Shown: positions 36,420 to 47,595 of the stretch, in pieces | How the letters are laid out: every line of letters starts with the position of its first letter | Numbering within the stretch: the first letter of the stretch is position 1 | Source of the DNA: Gonocerus acuteangulatus | Taxonomy: Eukaryota > Arthropoda > Insecta > Hemiptera > Coreidae | DNA: 64,000 nt | NCBI GenBank assembly: GCA_946811695.1 | Contig: OX328132.1 | Location: 127,964,808 to 128,028,807 of the forward strand | Reading direction: 5' to 3' | Notes under the pieces: generated by a model | Seen by the model: only the letters and a program-made list of their open reading frames with translations | Database searches by the model: none | Told to the model about the DNA's origin: nothing | Made by a program: the position numbers and the translations under genes

Positions 36420-36835
36420 ATCCCCAAAAAAACATAAATGTGAAATAGAGGCCAAGTTCCTGCCCCCACAAAGAAACACTCCCTTCCTCAAAAATATCCC
36501 CTCCTAAACCCCCCCCCCCCCCCAAAACGCCAACCATTCTACACTCCAAAAAAGTAGTATGAGTTGGTGCATTAAATGTACCATATTTTCAACCAAAAAT
36601 ATTTGCCAATACAAGAGATGATACAAGAAAGAAATGTCCAAGTTCATTACTTGGAAGACCTCATAGTTACTTACTAAGAACAGTAAAGACACTTCAACTG
36701 ACCTTTAAAAACAACAATAAAAATACTTATATCCAGTTACTAAAATATCACTTTCCTCAACCAGGTATATTCTTAAACTTGGCAATGTTTTTTTTTTGTG
36801 CCGAAATTATCTTTAGAGAAAAACTAACCTAAAAA
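36420..36835. mobile_element. Inverted copy of the 28.9-29.3 kb repeat
   Basis: ATCCCCAAAAAAACATAAATG..CAAGTTCCTGCCCCCAC and the C-run at 36510 are the reverse complement of 29325-29221. AAAATATCACTTTCCTC at 36742 matches 29006 in reverse. Identity is high apart from the homopolymer length. Confidence 0.8.
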
Positions 36836-37509
36836 CCTTCTAACCCCCCTCCCCCCCCCCCGGCACAAAGGCTAAGGGCGGGGACTTTTCATTTGTTGAC
36901 CTCCTAACTAGCCGAAACAAAGTTATGAAGTTAAAAATTATGTTCCAAACATTTCCATCTATAACTCTTAGTTTCCTGGACTATTAGTCGCTAAATTTCT
37001 GATTTCACGATGAGCACTGAAATTATTTTTACGTTTGAAGGAAAATACATAAAATAGCAAAGTAATATATATTATTGAAGGGAATGCAATACTCTACAAC
37101 TCTATAACCGTTATTTATTATTTTAGTAAATCGTTGAAGAGTTATCCGGTCAAAACGGGGGGAAAATATGCAGTAAAAGTGTTTTTCCCCGAAATGACAG
37201 ACATTCAAGAGGGGATATTTCGAAAACTAAAGATATTTCTCGAAAAACTTTATTAAATAGAACTTGTAGGAAATTTAATCAGCTTTTATTTTTTATAGAA
37301 TAGTCATGTCGCTAGGACGCAGGATTTCCGAGATATAATTGAAAACCCGAAAAATGGGACCTTATAACCCCCCCCCCCCCCCCCACCGGCACAAAGGCTA
37401 CGGGCGAGGACTTTTGATATGTTCGCTTCCTATCCAGCCCAAACAAAGTTATGAAGTCAAAAATTTTGTTCCAAAAATTTCCATCTATAACTGTTCGTTG
37501 ACTGGACTG
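36836..37509. mobile_element. Inverted copies of the 27.5-27.86 kb hairpin element
   Basis: Two segments (36836-36980 and 37195-37509) carry a C-run followed by GGCACAAAGGCTA..GGGCG.GGACTTTT and CCATCTATAACT. They are reverse-complement relatives of 27517-27790. Bases 36980-37195 are unassigned. Confidence 0.65.
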
Positions 37510-37512
37510 TTA

Positions 37513-37955
37513 GGGTGCGTTTACACCCGATAGTTATTGCAGGAAATTTATGTCAGACAGAAAATGTGACTTATGAAAACTGCGAACAATTTCTGTCTGA
37601 GCTATATATTTCTATGACGAGCTATAAGTGTCAACACTTCTATACCATCAGGTGTTAACTCTGATTGTAAAGAGAAGAATTTAATGTCAGAGATGAATAT
37701 CTTGGCTACTAGCTGTATTGTCAACACTTCTATACCAACAGATGTAAATACTGATTATTTGCGCCATGACTTATGATTAGCCCTCCATTTATCGCAAATT
37801 TGAACAAATCCAGAGCTGTCGTATACATATCCATGACATAAATGTCTAGCTATTTCTGTCAGTATGTAAACCTTCAAGAGAATATCTATTCGATATACTC
37901 TATCTCGACACGTGACATATATTTCCTACGAGAAGTGTCAGGTGTAAACACACCC
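37513..37955. mobile_element. Harbinger-like MITE with TTA duplication
   Basis: The 443-bp element has imperfect TIRs GGGTGCGTTTACACC / GGTGTAAACACACCC extending inward to AGGAAATTTATGTC / GACATATATTTCCT. TTA is directly repeated at 37510-37512 and 37956-37958. A 3-bp TWA target with G-rich TIR ends fits PIF/Harbinger. It has no coding capacity. Confidence 0.8.
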
Positions 37956-38173
37956 TTAGGAAGAGTAGTGATTTCCGAAAAGTTGTCGCTAATCAAAAGC
38001 TTTTATTAATTTCTACTTTTGGGATTGATATTACGGTCTAAATGAGATAATTGTGAATATTTAAGCAAATTTAATGCTGATTTTAGAAATGTAATGAATT
38101 GTTGAAAAAAAAAATATGTACAAACAGAGGAAAAAATATGTACAAACAGAGGAAATCGGAGTTGTACAACAAA

Positions 38174-39557
38174 AAACACGGTTTTCTCTGTAGAACCTTT
38201 AGAAGGGCATATGTCTGGAACGGAGTCAGATAGAAACACGGGTTTCTCTCAAGAACCTTTAGAAGGGCATATGTCTGGAACGAAGTGAGATAGAAACACT
38301 GTTTTCTCTCAAGAACCTTAAGAAGGGCATATGTCTGGAACGGAGTGAGATAGAAACACGGTTTTCTCTCAAGAACCTTTAGAAGGGCATATGTCTGGAA
38401 CGGAGTCAGATAGAAACACGGGTTTCTCTCAAGAACCTTTAGAAGGGCATATGTCTGGAACGGAGTGAGATAGAAACACTGTTTTCTCTCAAGAACCTTA
38501 AGAAGGGCATATGTCTGGAACGGAGTGAGATAGAAACACGGTTTTCTCTCAAGAACCTTAAGAAGGGCATATGTCTGGAACGGAGTGAGATAGAAACACG
38601 GTTTTCTCTCAAGAACCTTAAGAAGGGCATATGTCTGGAACGGAGTGAGATAGAAACACGGTTTTCTCTCAAGAACCTTAAGAAGGGCATATGTCTGGAA
38701 CGGAGTGAGATAGAAACACGGTTTTCTCTCAAGAACCTTAAGAAGGGCATATGTCTGGAACGGAGTGAGATAGAAACAATGTTTTCTCTCAAGAACCTTA
38801 AGAAGGGCATATGTCTGGAACGGAGTGAGATAGAAACACGGTTTTCTCTCAAGAACCTTTAGAAGGGCATATGTCTGGAACGGAGTGAGATAGAAACACG
38901 GTTTTCTCTCAAGAACCTTAAGAAGGGCATATGTCTGGAACAGAGTGAGATAGAAACACGGTTTTCTCTCAAGAACCTTAAGAAGGGCATATGTCTGGAA
39001 CGGAGTGAGATAGAAACACGGTTTTCTCTCAAGAACCTTAAGAAGGGCATATGTCTGGAGCGGCGTGAGATAGAGACACGGTTTTCTCTCAAGAACCTTT
39101 AGAAGGGCATATGTCTGGAACGGAGTGAGTAAGAAACACGGTTTTCTCTCAAGAACCTTAAGAAGGGCATATGTCTGGAACGGAATGAGATAGAAACACG
39201 GTTTTCTCTCAAGAACCTTAAGAAGGGCATATGTCTGGAACGGAGTGAGATAGAAACACTGTTTTCTCTCAAGAACCTTAAGAAGGGCATATGTCTGGAA
39301 CGGAGTGAGATAGAAACAATGTTTTCTCTCAAGAACCTTAAGAAGGGCATATGTCTGGAACGGAGTGAGATAGAAACACGGTTTTCTCTCAAGAACCTTT
39401 AGAAGGGCATATGTCTGGAACGGAGTGAGATAGAAACACGGTTTTCTCTCAAGAACCTTAAGAAGGGCATATGTCTGGAACAGAGTGAGATAGAAACACG
39501 GTTTTCTCTCAAGAACCTTAAGAAGGGCATAAGTCTGGAGCGGCGTGAGATAGAAAT
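38174..39557. repeat. 60-bp satellite array, about 23 copies
   Basis: The unit contains ACGGTTTTCTCTCAAGAACC, AGAAGGGCATATGTCTGGAA and CGGAGTGAGATAGAAAC. It stays in exact 60-bp register from 38221 to 39540, with a diverged first unit. Unit variants (TTTAGAAG/CTTAAGAAG, CACGG/CACTG/CAATG) are interspersed and blocks repeat, suggesting unequal exchange. Because 60 is divisible by 3, the minus strand has long frames repeating LRENRVSISLRSRHMPF. They lack any other gene feature. Confidence 0.95.
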
Positions 39558-39784
39558 GTGTGGTTGGTGGTGTTCAACTACATTTTTTGTCTAGTTTCAT
39601 CCCCTCAAGGATTGTCATTAACTTGCGATACACCCTGTATACGCCGTTGATTGGCTTTAATCTTTTAGCTCTTTCCTCCGAAGGAAGGTGGCTATTGAGG
39701 TTGCACTCATGACGGAATTTTTCAAAAATTTCTTCAAATCTTTATCGATCCTTCGTAGTAGACACCAAAAATGATCCCGTTAAA

Positions 39785-39838
<54 letters not shown>

Positions 39839-40440
39839 GTATGTGTGTGTGTGTGTGTGTCTGTTAACACGATAGCGGCAAGAGTTTTTTTTTTCGTCAC
39901 GAAACTATTTATACTGCGTTCAATTAGCAAACGATTGAACGAGACCGTAAACCAACAAAATCGGTCAAACGGAAGGGGGGGGGGGTTTACCCCGGACCCA
40001 AAACACTAATTTGACTTTGCACGCCGTAGTTTTTGATATATTTCAACGAAACTTGGTGTTCGTAGTAGTAATCTACAGAGAAAAATGTGTTGTAAAAATA
40101 AACTAAATCGGTTCATTAGGAGGGGGGTTTACTCTGGACCCACATTACCAATTCTCCGCTACCAGCCGTAATTTGTGTTATATTTCGACGAAACTCTGTA
40201 TTCGTAGTGGTAATCTACAGAGGAAAATGGGCTGTAAAAATGTTGAAAAACATTTCAAGGTCAATTTTGCGGGGTTCTATGTGGGGTTATTTTTTCCGAT
40301 CTCGCATTGGAGAATCATCTGGCCAAAGGATGACCATTATTTTTCTGACGACCTGTACTTATCTGAATAGTACAAGAAGGCCAAGTTCCGATAAAATAAA
40401 TATCAACCCTTACCTGAAATAAGGATACATTAACGAGTCA
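39558..40440. mobile_element. Unclassified repeat with (TA)n and duplicated segment
   Basis: Bases 39690-39840, ending in (TA)n (39788-39835), are an inverted relative of 50310-50480. Then two diverged tandem units of about 120-140 bp follow (39960-40100 and 40105-40250), sharing GGGGGGTTTAC, TGGACCCA, TATTTC.ACGAAACT and GTAATCTACAGAG. The frames at 40173-40422 arise in this repeat and have no known domain. Confidence 0.55.
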
Positions 40441-40794
40441 AAAATAATTGAAAAGTACGTCAGTAGTTAGAATAATGAGTTGAGCCAGGCGAGTGGTCTC
40501 TAAACCGGGTTGAGTGGTTCCCACAATGTAAAAGTGGACGGCGTTTTATATATGCCCGACCCGCATAGCTCTTGGAACTTCAATTGGCAAGTATAAACTA
40601 CTTTATTTAAGGTTTGACTTTAGACTCATTCCTGCACTGTATTTAGTGTGTAAACTTTATTTCACAGGCATATTTATATTCCTATGTTATTCGGCTAAAT
40701 GGGATGAATTAATAGAGGCCAAACATTAATTATATTAAAAATAAACCAATATTCATCAGAATTTTATGTTTTTTCTGAATGATTAAAAAAAATA
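40441..40794. other. Unrecognised intron sequence
   Basis: AT-rich, with no recognised motif apart from a GC-richer patch near 40480-40570. Confidence 0.4.
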
Positions 40795-40890
40795 GTCCGA
40801 CTCGCAGGAACTGCATCATCTTAGCGCTTTTCCGTTCCCTAGTGTCATTTGGAAAGGTTAGAATAGAAACAGCTAATGTTTTGTCTTACT
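40795..40890 (-). mobile_element. Family G terminal fragment
   Basis: AGTCCGACTCGCAGGAACTG, CATCATCTTAGCGC and CTAGTGTCATTTGGAAAGG are the G right end in reverse. The body is missing. Confidence 0.65.
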
Positions 40891-41499
40891 CTTTCGTGGA
40901 AAATATAGACACATGTAAAAATGCAAAATGATATCTCAAAACGAAACAAGATCTTAGGCGTCACAGCGGGAAACTGACAGTATCCTAAGCGGAAATTGCT
41001 CCATTTAAACACTCATTTATCGAAATGAGATCGCTCTATCAAAATTTACACAAGAATCGTATTTTTAGGAACTTACATAAGCTTTCGAATAGATGGTTTA
41101 CTTTTACTACCGGTTTAAAAATATATAAGAATATATTCAAAAATCCCAAAATAAAGCTACGTTATTTTTTCCCATTTTCCTTGACAGCGATTATAGATAT
41201 GGCATTGGTGGTTGATTTATTGCATTCCTCGCGTCTAATTACTTAATATACGTGTTCATGGGAGCCTAGTACGTCAGCGTAATACCATGTACCCACAGCA
41301 TCTGGGCACCAGCGACTGACATGAACTCTACTCGTTTCAAGCTTCAAAAGACTTTTAACTCCTTCGCACCCCTGCCAATTAGAATCTAGTGATATCACGT
41401 TAAAATACTACCTTCCAAGTATCCGCAGCATCTGGGAACCGGCAGCTCCTCAACTGACATGAACTCCTCTTGTTTCCAGCTTCACAGGTCGTTTTTATA
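40891..41499. other. Unassigned, with a short internal duplication
   Basis: Around 41290-41370 and 41410-41490 a segment with CATCTGGGCACC/CATCTGGGAACC, ACTGACATGAACTC and AGCTTCA is duplicated. It may be the decayed remainder of the mariner element that follows. Confidence 0.4.
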
Positions 41500-41754
41500 T
41501 GATCAATTCAAGGTGGCGAAAAACTGTTGATTGGTCAACCAACTTCTCTCACAAGTTTCCGAGTAGTATTGTGAGGGTTCTCTTCTCCCGAACAAGGCCA
41601 ACCATGACCTTCCTTAACATGGAGCTCAAAATCCCCAAGACGAAATTTTCTTAACAATCGCTGCACTGTACATTCACTCATGCTTCCTTCGCCCCAATCA
41701 ACATTGATGTTACGCGCGGTTTAAGCCGCACTTCGATCTTCTTGTTTTGACATG
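41500..41754 (-). pseudogene. Mariner transposase N-terminal remnant
   Basis: The minus strand reads MSKQEDRSAA, stop, TARNINVDWGEGSMSECTVQ, RLLRKFRLGDFELHVKEGHG, then NPHNTTRKLVREVG and, after a frameshift, VDQSTVFRHLELI. This is the paired helix-turn-helix region of mariner transposases: AARNIN..GEG..SE.TVQ, FR.GDF, then a second HTH with QSTV.RHL. The catalytic DD34D domain is missing. It is broken by stops and a frameshift. Confidence 0.75.
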
Positions 41755-41864
41755 GTGGACTTCAGAGGTCCTTACTCAAAGGGAATTTAACACAAACTAA
41801 ACTAATCTTTGAGGAGAATCAACATTATTAACCATTGTTTATAGTCCATTAACTATAATTTAGA

Positions 41865-44769
41865 AGATTTTAAAGTTCTCTCATTACCTTTTTCAGACCA
41901 TATGCCAATTATCACTGTTTTGAATGATAAGATACCACAAAGAACCTACACCAGGGCACCATTGCTTCCTAAGTTAAGTTGGACCAAGAATGATGAAAAG
42001 TATTATAAACTCAAGCTTGAAACTTTATTAACAGATCACATTACTGGAGTAAACAATGAGGAGGTTATTTGTCAGTTGTCTCAAGTGATTCGAGGCTCAG
42101 CCGACAGGGGCCAGCACCGTAGCCTAGATAACTCATATCACAGAAAGGCCAGCGCTCCCTGGTTTGACAGCGATTGTAGGCGAGTCAGGAAAAAGTCCTT
42201 TAAACTTTTACGCCTATTCAGAAAGCATAATTTGGCTTTTTTAAAATTTTTGTACCTGGAGGCAATTAAAGAATACAAGGATCTATGCAAAATAAAGAAA
42301 GCGCATTACTTTATGGCATTGAATGAAAGATTTAAGAAAATTAAAGATAGCAATGATTTTTGGGGGCTTTTAAGAATTCTCCAGAATAAGGGTATGTCAG
42401 CTACTAATGATATTAAAGACGGAGATTGGCTGGAATATTTCCAGGGAATGCTGAATGCACCGATGGCTTATGAATCGATTTCCTATGCTAGACCAATGAG
42501 AGTAGTACACAGTCTTGATCGGCCTATTGAACTCTCGGAACTAGAACTTGTCATGTGTAAAGCCAAGAATAACAAGGCGCCAGGATTAGATCGGATACCT
42601 TATGAATTTTACAAGTATGGACCAAGGAAACTTCATGAGTTGCAGATCAAAATCTTCAATGAGATCTTGGAGACTGGTGATGTTCCACAGAGCTTCGCTA
42701 AGGCGATAATAATCCCGCTTCATAAAAAAGGAGATGTAAATAATACAGAGAACTATAGGGGTCTATCATTCATCAACACGCTTGCAAAATTATTTTCTGG
42801 AATTTGACTTCAGAGATTGGAGGATTGGTTTTTGGAAAAAAATATTATCAGTGAATATCAAGCCGGGTTTAGGAAAAATTACTCCACTATTGACAATATA
42901 TTTAACTTAATTACAATAATTAAACTTAAACTACAAAAGAAAAGGAGTAAGGTTTATTGCTTCTTCGTAGACTTCAAAGCTGCCTTCGATTTGCTGAACA
43001 GAGGTGCTCTATTTTATAAACTATATAGACTAGGATTATCCACTAAGATAGCTAGCCTTCTTGAAAACCTCTACAAGGATACGGAGTCTGCAGTATGGAA
43101 CAAAGGTGGCATTACCAGTTTTTTCAGCACTGATTCTGGAGTAAAGCAAGGCTGCTTATTGAGTCCTCTTTTATTTTCTGCTTATATAAATGATTTGCCT
43201 GAGGAGCTCAGCGGAGGAGTGCGAATACTAGACGGTCGGGTGCCATGCCTTATGTACGCGGATGACATAGTTCTTCTGAGTGAGGAAAAGACCTCTCTAC
43301 AGCTCATGATAAATAAACTGGAGGATTACTGTCGAACTTGGAACCTGACTATCAATCTGAATAAATCCAAGATAATGATATTTCGGAATGGTGGGAGACC
43401 AGCCATGAACGAGGAGTGGAAGCTTGGTGGCCAACCGATAGAAGTGGTAAACGAATATAAGTATCTTGGAGTTATCCTCACCCCCAAGCTGTCAATGAGC
43501 TGCCATTTCGAGGACAAGGTGCGGGTAGCAAAGTATGCACTTCATACTGTATGGAATCGCTTTATTATGAAGCATGAAGTCCCCGCTTCTGCTAAGTTTC
43601 AGGTGTTCGATGCAGTCACGCGAGCAACTCTGTGTTGTGGTGCCCAAGTCTGGGGATGGACGGAATTCGGAGCTGTTGAGGCTGTACAGAGGTCATTTGT
43701 GAAGCGGCTCTTCGGGTTCCAAACATACACTTCTAATTATGCAATTTATCTAGAAACAGGTAGAAGATCTATTTTCCTGCACACATTATAGCTACATCTA
43801 GAGTATATGCTCAGGTTGGTAACATTACCGAGACAAAGGCTGCCTGGTAGACTGTTCCGCGAGGTGATAGGGAAGAAGGCCTGGTTATACAAGGAATGGG
43901 AACAGCTATTCACCAGAGCTGGAGAGAACATGGACAGCTGGACGAGCGGTGACCCTGTATTGAAGGAAGCAAGTTCCAGGTTATTGCTGTCACTCGCTAA
44001 TCTCGAGCAGAGGCGATGGACAGAATCTTGTAAATCTTCTCAGTATCATCTGCTTTATAAATCGTTAGTCCACACTGATGCAGCCGTTTCCTACATGTCA
44101 GATGACAGGTCCCTCTATGCAGTCCGTCTAATCATGAAGGCTAGGACAGAGATGCTGCATCTAAACAGTAGGCCATGGCGAACAGACGGGCGTGGTCACT
44201 GCTCCATGTGCAATCTCAAGGAGGAGGAAGACACTCTGCATTTTCTCGCGAGATGTCCGATAATGAAGGAATTCAGGAGGGCGCACTACGGAAAGGACCT
44301 ACTCACCCTTGAAGAAGTCAAGCAGATTCTGAACGGAAACAACTATATAAATATTATATATCTTATATAAATATTTAAAAAATATATGGAAATATCGACA
44401 GTTTTTAATTTTTCAATTTAATTATTGATTTATAAGTTGTTTATTTTATTTTATATATATATATATATATATATTTTCTCTCAGTCTATTTTATTATGAC
44501 TGTATTTATTAATTATTATTTCATTTTATGTTTAATTATTTATTTTAATTTTTCTTTTTCTTCTTTTATCCATAGCCATCTTAAGTGGTATCCATAACTT
44601 GCAAAATGTATATTTTTATTTTATTAAATTAAGTTATGTATATAGGTATGCACTCTGGCTGATGGACAATGTCCAAGCCTAAGTAAATTGTTTTATTATT
44701 TTATTTTATATTTGTATATATATATGTACGTATGAAATAATAAATTTACATTCATTCATTCATTCATTC
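41865..44769 (+). mobile_element. 5'-truncated LINE with 13-bp target duplication
   Basis: ACTATAATTTAGA flanks the element at 41852-41864 and 44770-44782. The 3' end is an ATTC microsatellite (44750-44769) preceded by AATAATAAATTTACATT, which looks like a LINE tail. The 5' end starts inside the endonuclease domain. The duplication and the body length (2.9 kb) fit target-primed reverse transcription with incomplete synthesis. Confidence 0.88.
41866..44370 (+). pseudogene. LINE ORF2-like polyprotein with two in-frame stops
   Basis: A single reading frame runs from 41866 to 44370, broken only by TGA at 42805-42807 and TAG at 43789-43791. It has no frameshift. It begins with the end of an AP endonuclease (FSDHMPI). 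RT blocks follow: NKAPGLDRIPYEFYK, IIPLHKKGD..NYRGLSF, YQAGFRKNYSTIDN, FFVDFKAAFD, GVKQGCLLSPLLF and the catalytic MYADDIVLLS. YKYLGVILTPKLSM and ATLCCGAQVWGW come after. The C-terminus has a Cys/His motif CSMCNLKEEEDTLHFLARCP. There is no RNase H. The clade is uncertain (Jockey/CR1 group). Confidence 0.88.
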
Positions 44770-44782
44770 ACTATAATTTAGA

Positions 44783-44869
44783 TGATCTTTTTTTACCCGG
44801 GAAGCACTTGCTAAACAATACTAACATTCAGATTAAACAAGGGAATAAATAAAAAACAAAAATATGTAT
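44783..44869. other. Short unassigned spacer
   Basis: Sequence following the LINE target duplication. Nothing was recognised. Confidence 0.4.
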
Positions 44870-45610
44870 GAACTTCGTATATTTTCATTAATATCTCGAA
44901 CACGGTTGGGAAATCGTGGTAAGTGGATAGAAACTATTTGAAAGCTTACTAAATTTTCTACAATAATGATTCTAAAACTATTTTTGATTAGGTTATGTCA
45001 ATCGGAGAAATAAGTGCATAAAACTTCAAATACGTCTGTTTTGTTCTTATGAACGGGTTTTTGTCGTTCTTTTTGTAATTTTTGTCTCTTTCCTTGGTTT
45101 TTTATTTTTGTAATTTCTTATGTTAGTAAAATGTATTTGTTTGTAAAACAGGATAGGAAAAATGAGACCAATTTTCTGTTGCTAGAAATAATGAAAATTT
45201 TGGGAACTTTGTATACTTTCATTAATATCTCGAAAACGGTTGGAAATCTTGGGAAGCGAAAGGTTACCATTCGAAAGGTTACTAAATTTTCTAAAAAAAA
45301 AGTTTTGAAGACATTTGCGATGGGATGGTCATATTTGTAGAAATAAGTGCTTAAAACATAGGTAATTTCGATCATTTGAACGAATCTTTTTGTGTGTTTC
45401 CTACAGTTTTTTTTTCACTGCTCGTTATTTTTGTGATTGCTTATAGTAGTCAAATGTATTAGTCAATAAAACAGGATACGTATATATAGAAACAATATTT
45501 TGTTTCAACGGTATCTTGGAATTCGAAGATGCCCTATGAATATCTAGATTACTGTACTAGTGTTGATTTCGTTCTTTAGAATTGTTTTTGGTATTCCCTA
45601 TTTTCAGAAG
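44870..45610 (+). mobile_element. Family G 3' body fragment
   Basis: AACTTCGTATATTTTCATT, AACACGGTTGGGAAATCGTG, GAAATAAGTGC.TAAAAC and the TGAATATCTAGATTAC segment follow the same order as 31770-33060. Both ends are missing. Confidence 0.6.
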
Positions 45611-46254
45611 TTTTTATCTATTTATTAATTTTTTTTTTAAATTCATTGAACGAAATCATATGAATTCGAAGGTGAGGAGCTAGGAGGCTTAGGGTGGAGG
45701 GCATTCCCAGTACAGGTATTGCCCAGTGTACCCTCGTCATCTGTAAGTTCCTTTCTAGGGTCATAAAGATAAGCCTCCAAACAACTGTAGGAATGTAGGA
45801 TTTCTAATTTTTGCCAGTATCAGAACAGCCGCTCTTTACATACCACAGTGGTACTGACGTACCGGTTTATACTAGTTGCACTCCACACGGTGGTAGTACT
45901 TGGTGTATGCCACAGCGGATTGCTCATTATAATCTTATTTTATACGTATAGGTAAATAGGTACCTAAAAAAAGTTTATATGTGTATAAGTGTTGCGTTAT
46001 TGGGATTAGAATAAAATATTTTATTAACAGACATGAAATGGTTTGGAATCTTCGTATATTGTCCTTATTTTTTTTTTCTTTTATGGTGCATCGAAATCTG
46101 AGTCATTAGCACCATTTTTTCCTTATGAGCTTATATAATACTTAGATTTAGCTAGCAACAATATTTTACACCGCAATTAAAGTGATTTGCTCTTCTTATA
46201 AACATAATATTTATATTATAATATAAACATAATACATTAATTTGTCTGCCCAAA
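45611..46254. other. Unrecognised intron sequence
   Basis: A GC-richer stretch at 45660-45930 (GGGTGGAGGGCATTCCCAG, GCACTCCACACGGTGG) has no recognised match. The rest is AT-rich. Confidence 0.4.
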
Positions 46255-46870
46255 AAAAAGTCCGACCCGCAGGAACTGCTTCATCTTAGCGCGGTTCCGT
46301 TCTTATCTCAAGTGCGATTAGTGAAGGAATATAGCAGCTATCGGTAGGTATTAGCACCATTTCCCCCCCCTTAATATCTTCAAAGCAGTTAAGAAATCGT
46401 GGGAAGTACGATATAACCATTCAAAAGCTTACTAAATTCTCTAAAAAAAAAAGATTCTCAAGCAAATTTCGATGGGGCAATGTCAGTCGGAGAAGTAAGT
46501 GCTTAAAACTACGAAAGTGTTAGTTTTGTTATTTTAAACGGGTTTTTGTCACTGTTTACCTCACTTTTGTTTTCTAAGTTTATTTAACGGTGGAATGAGT
46601 ATTTCATTAAAGCTGAGAAAATAAGAATCATATTGGTAATAGAGTTTTCCTAGAGTGAGCGTCGCGATGACGGGAGAGTCCCATCCGCTTAGAAAACTGT
46701 CAGTTTCCATATGTGGCGCTTTAAGCTTCCTTCTCTTTGAGATTTTATTTTATATTTTTAACGAAAGATCAAAACCTACCGATAGCGTCTACTATTCCTT
46801 TCCTAATCGCACTTCGGATAAGAACGGAACCGCGCAAAGATGATGCAGTTCCTGCGAGTCGGACTTTTTT
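46255..46870. mobile_element. Family G-related foldback element
   Basis: AAGTCCGACCCGCAGGAACTG at the left and CAGTTCCTGCGAGTCGGACTT at the right form inverted arms of about 100 bp, extending through AAGTGCGATTA / TAATCGCACTT and CTATCGGTAGGT. It is about 612 bp. This shows that the AGTCCGACTCGCAGG end can occur at both termini. Confidence 0.7.
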
Positions 46871-47595
46871 TTTTAACGGCGCACTGACCCCAGTGCCATT
46901 AATGCCGACTTTTTTCATTGGTCCCTGAAATGAGACAAGTGTCTACTGCCGGTGGAACTCGAATACATTATACTTATAAATGTTTGAAAATGTGTTCAAT
47001 ATTTATGAGTAGCGTTAGATTTGGAGCATTCCGAAGGTTTGTCTTCTCACGTGAAATATCCTTATACTTAAATAATATATAATATTATATGCTGACGATA
47101 TTTCTCTATGTCCTCTGATCTTTTTTGCCTCATTAATTTTCCATTGCATAACCACAACATAGATCCAAGCTCCAAGGTCTCGGAAAGAAACCATCTCGGC
47201 GGTCCCCTTGTCAGACTTTGTCCTGACACCTTCATTGGAAGCCCCTTCGTAGAGTCTGTAGTAAATAGCTCCGGGCTACTGTTCGGGGGTTGATTGGATT
47301 GTCCCGAGAGGGCCGGAGCTCCGACACCCTGACATCTGGGCGGGAGGGAATAAATATAAATATGCTAGGTAAATATTTGCCGAGGAAGGTGCATATGTGG
47401 CAATAATTTAGCTGTGTAAACAGGGAGTAGGGGACACATGTCGGTATATTGTTAATAGGGATTGTATTGTGAGGGGAGGATCGGTGGTAGCTATTGTCCA
47501 CCCTCATAGCTTATTCATCGCCTCTGAACCTCCTGTTCAGCTCATTAGCCTCCTACAACTCCCTCCCGTCTACTCCTACAATCCCCTCTCACCCT
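46871..47595. other. Unrecognised, moderately GC-rich DNA
   Basis: Bases 47130-47340 have balanced composition and open frames of 61 and 91 codons on opposite strands, with no recognisable domain. It leads into the CT-rich start of the next array. Confidence 0.4.

Noticed and set aside
38439..39392. Three consecutive minus-strand frames with a 20-residue repeat
   Set aside because: A by-product of the 60-bp satellite, broken at unit variants. No gene features.
43326..43931. Minus-strand frames inside the LINE at 41.9-44.4 kb
   Set aside because: Antisense shadows of the reverse transcriptase frame.
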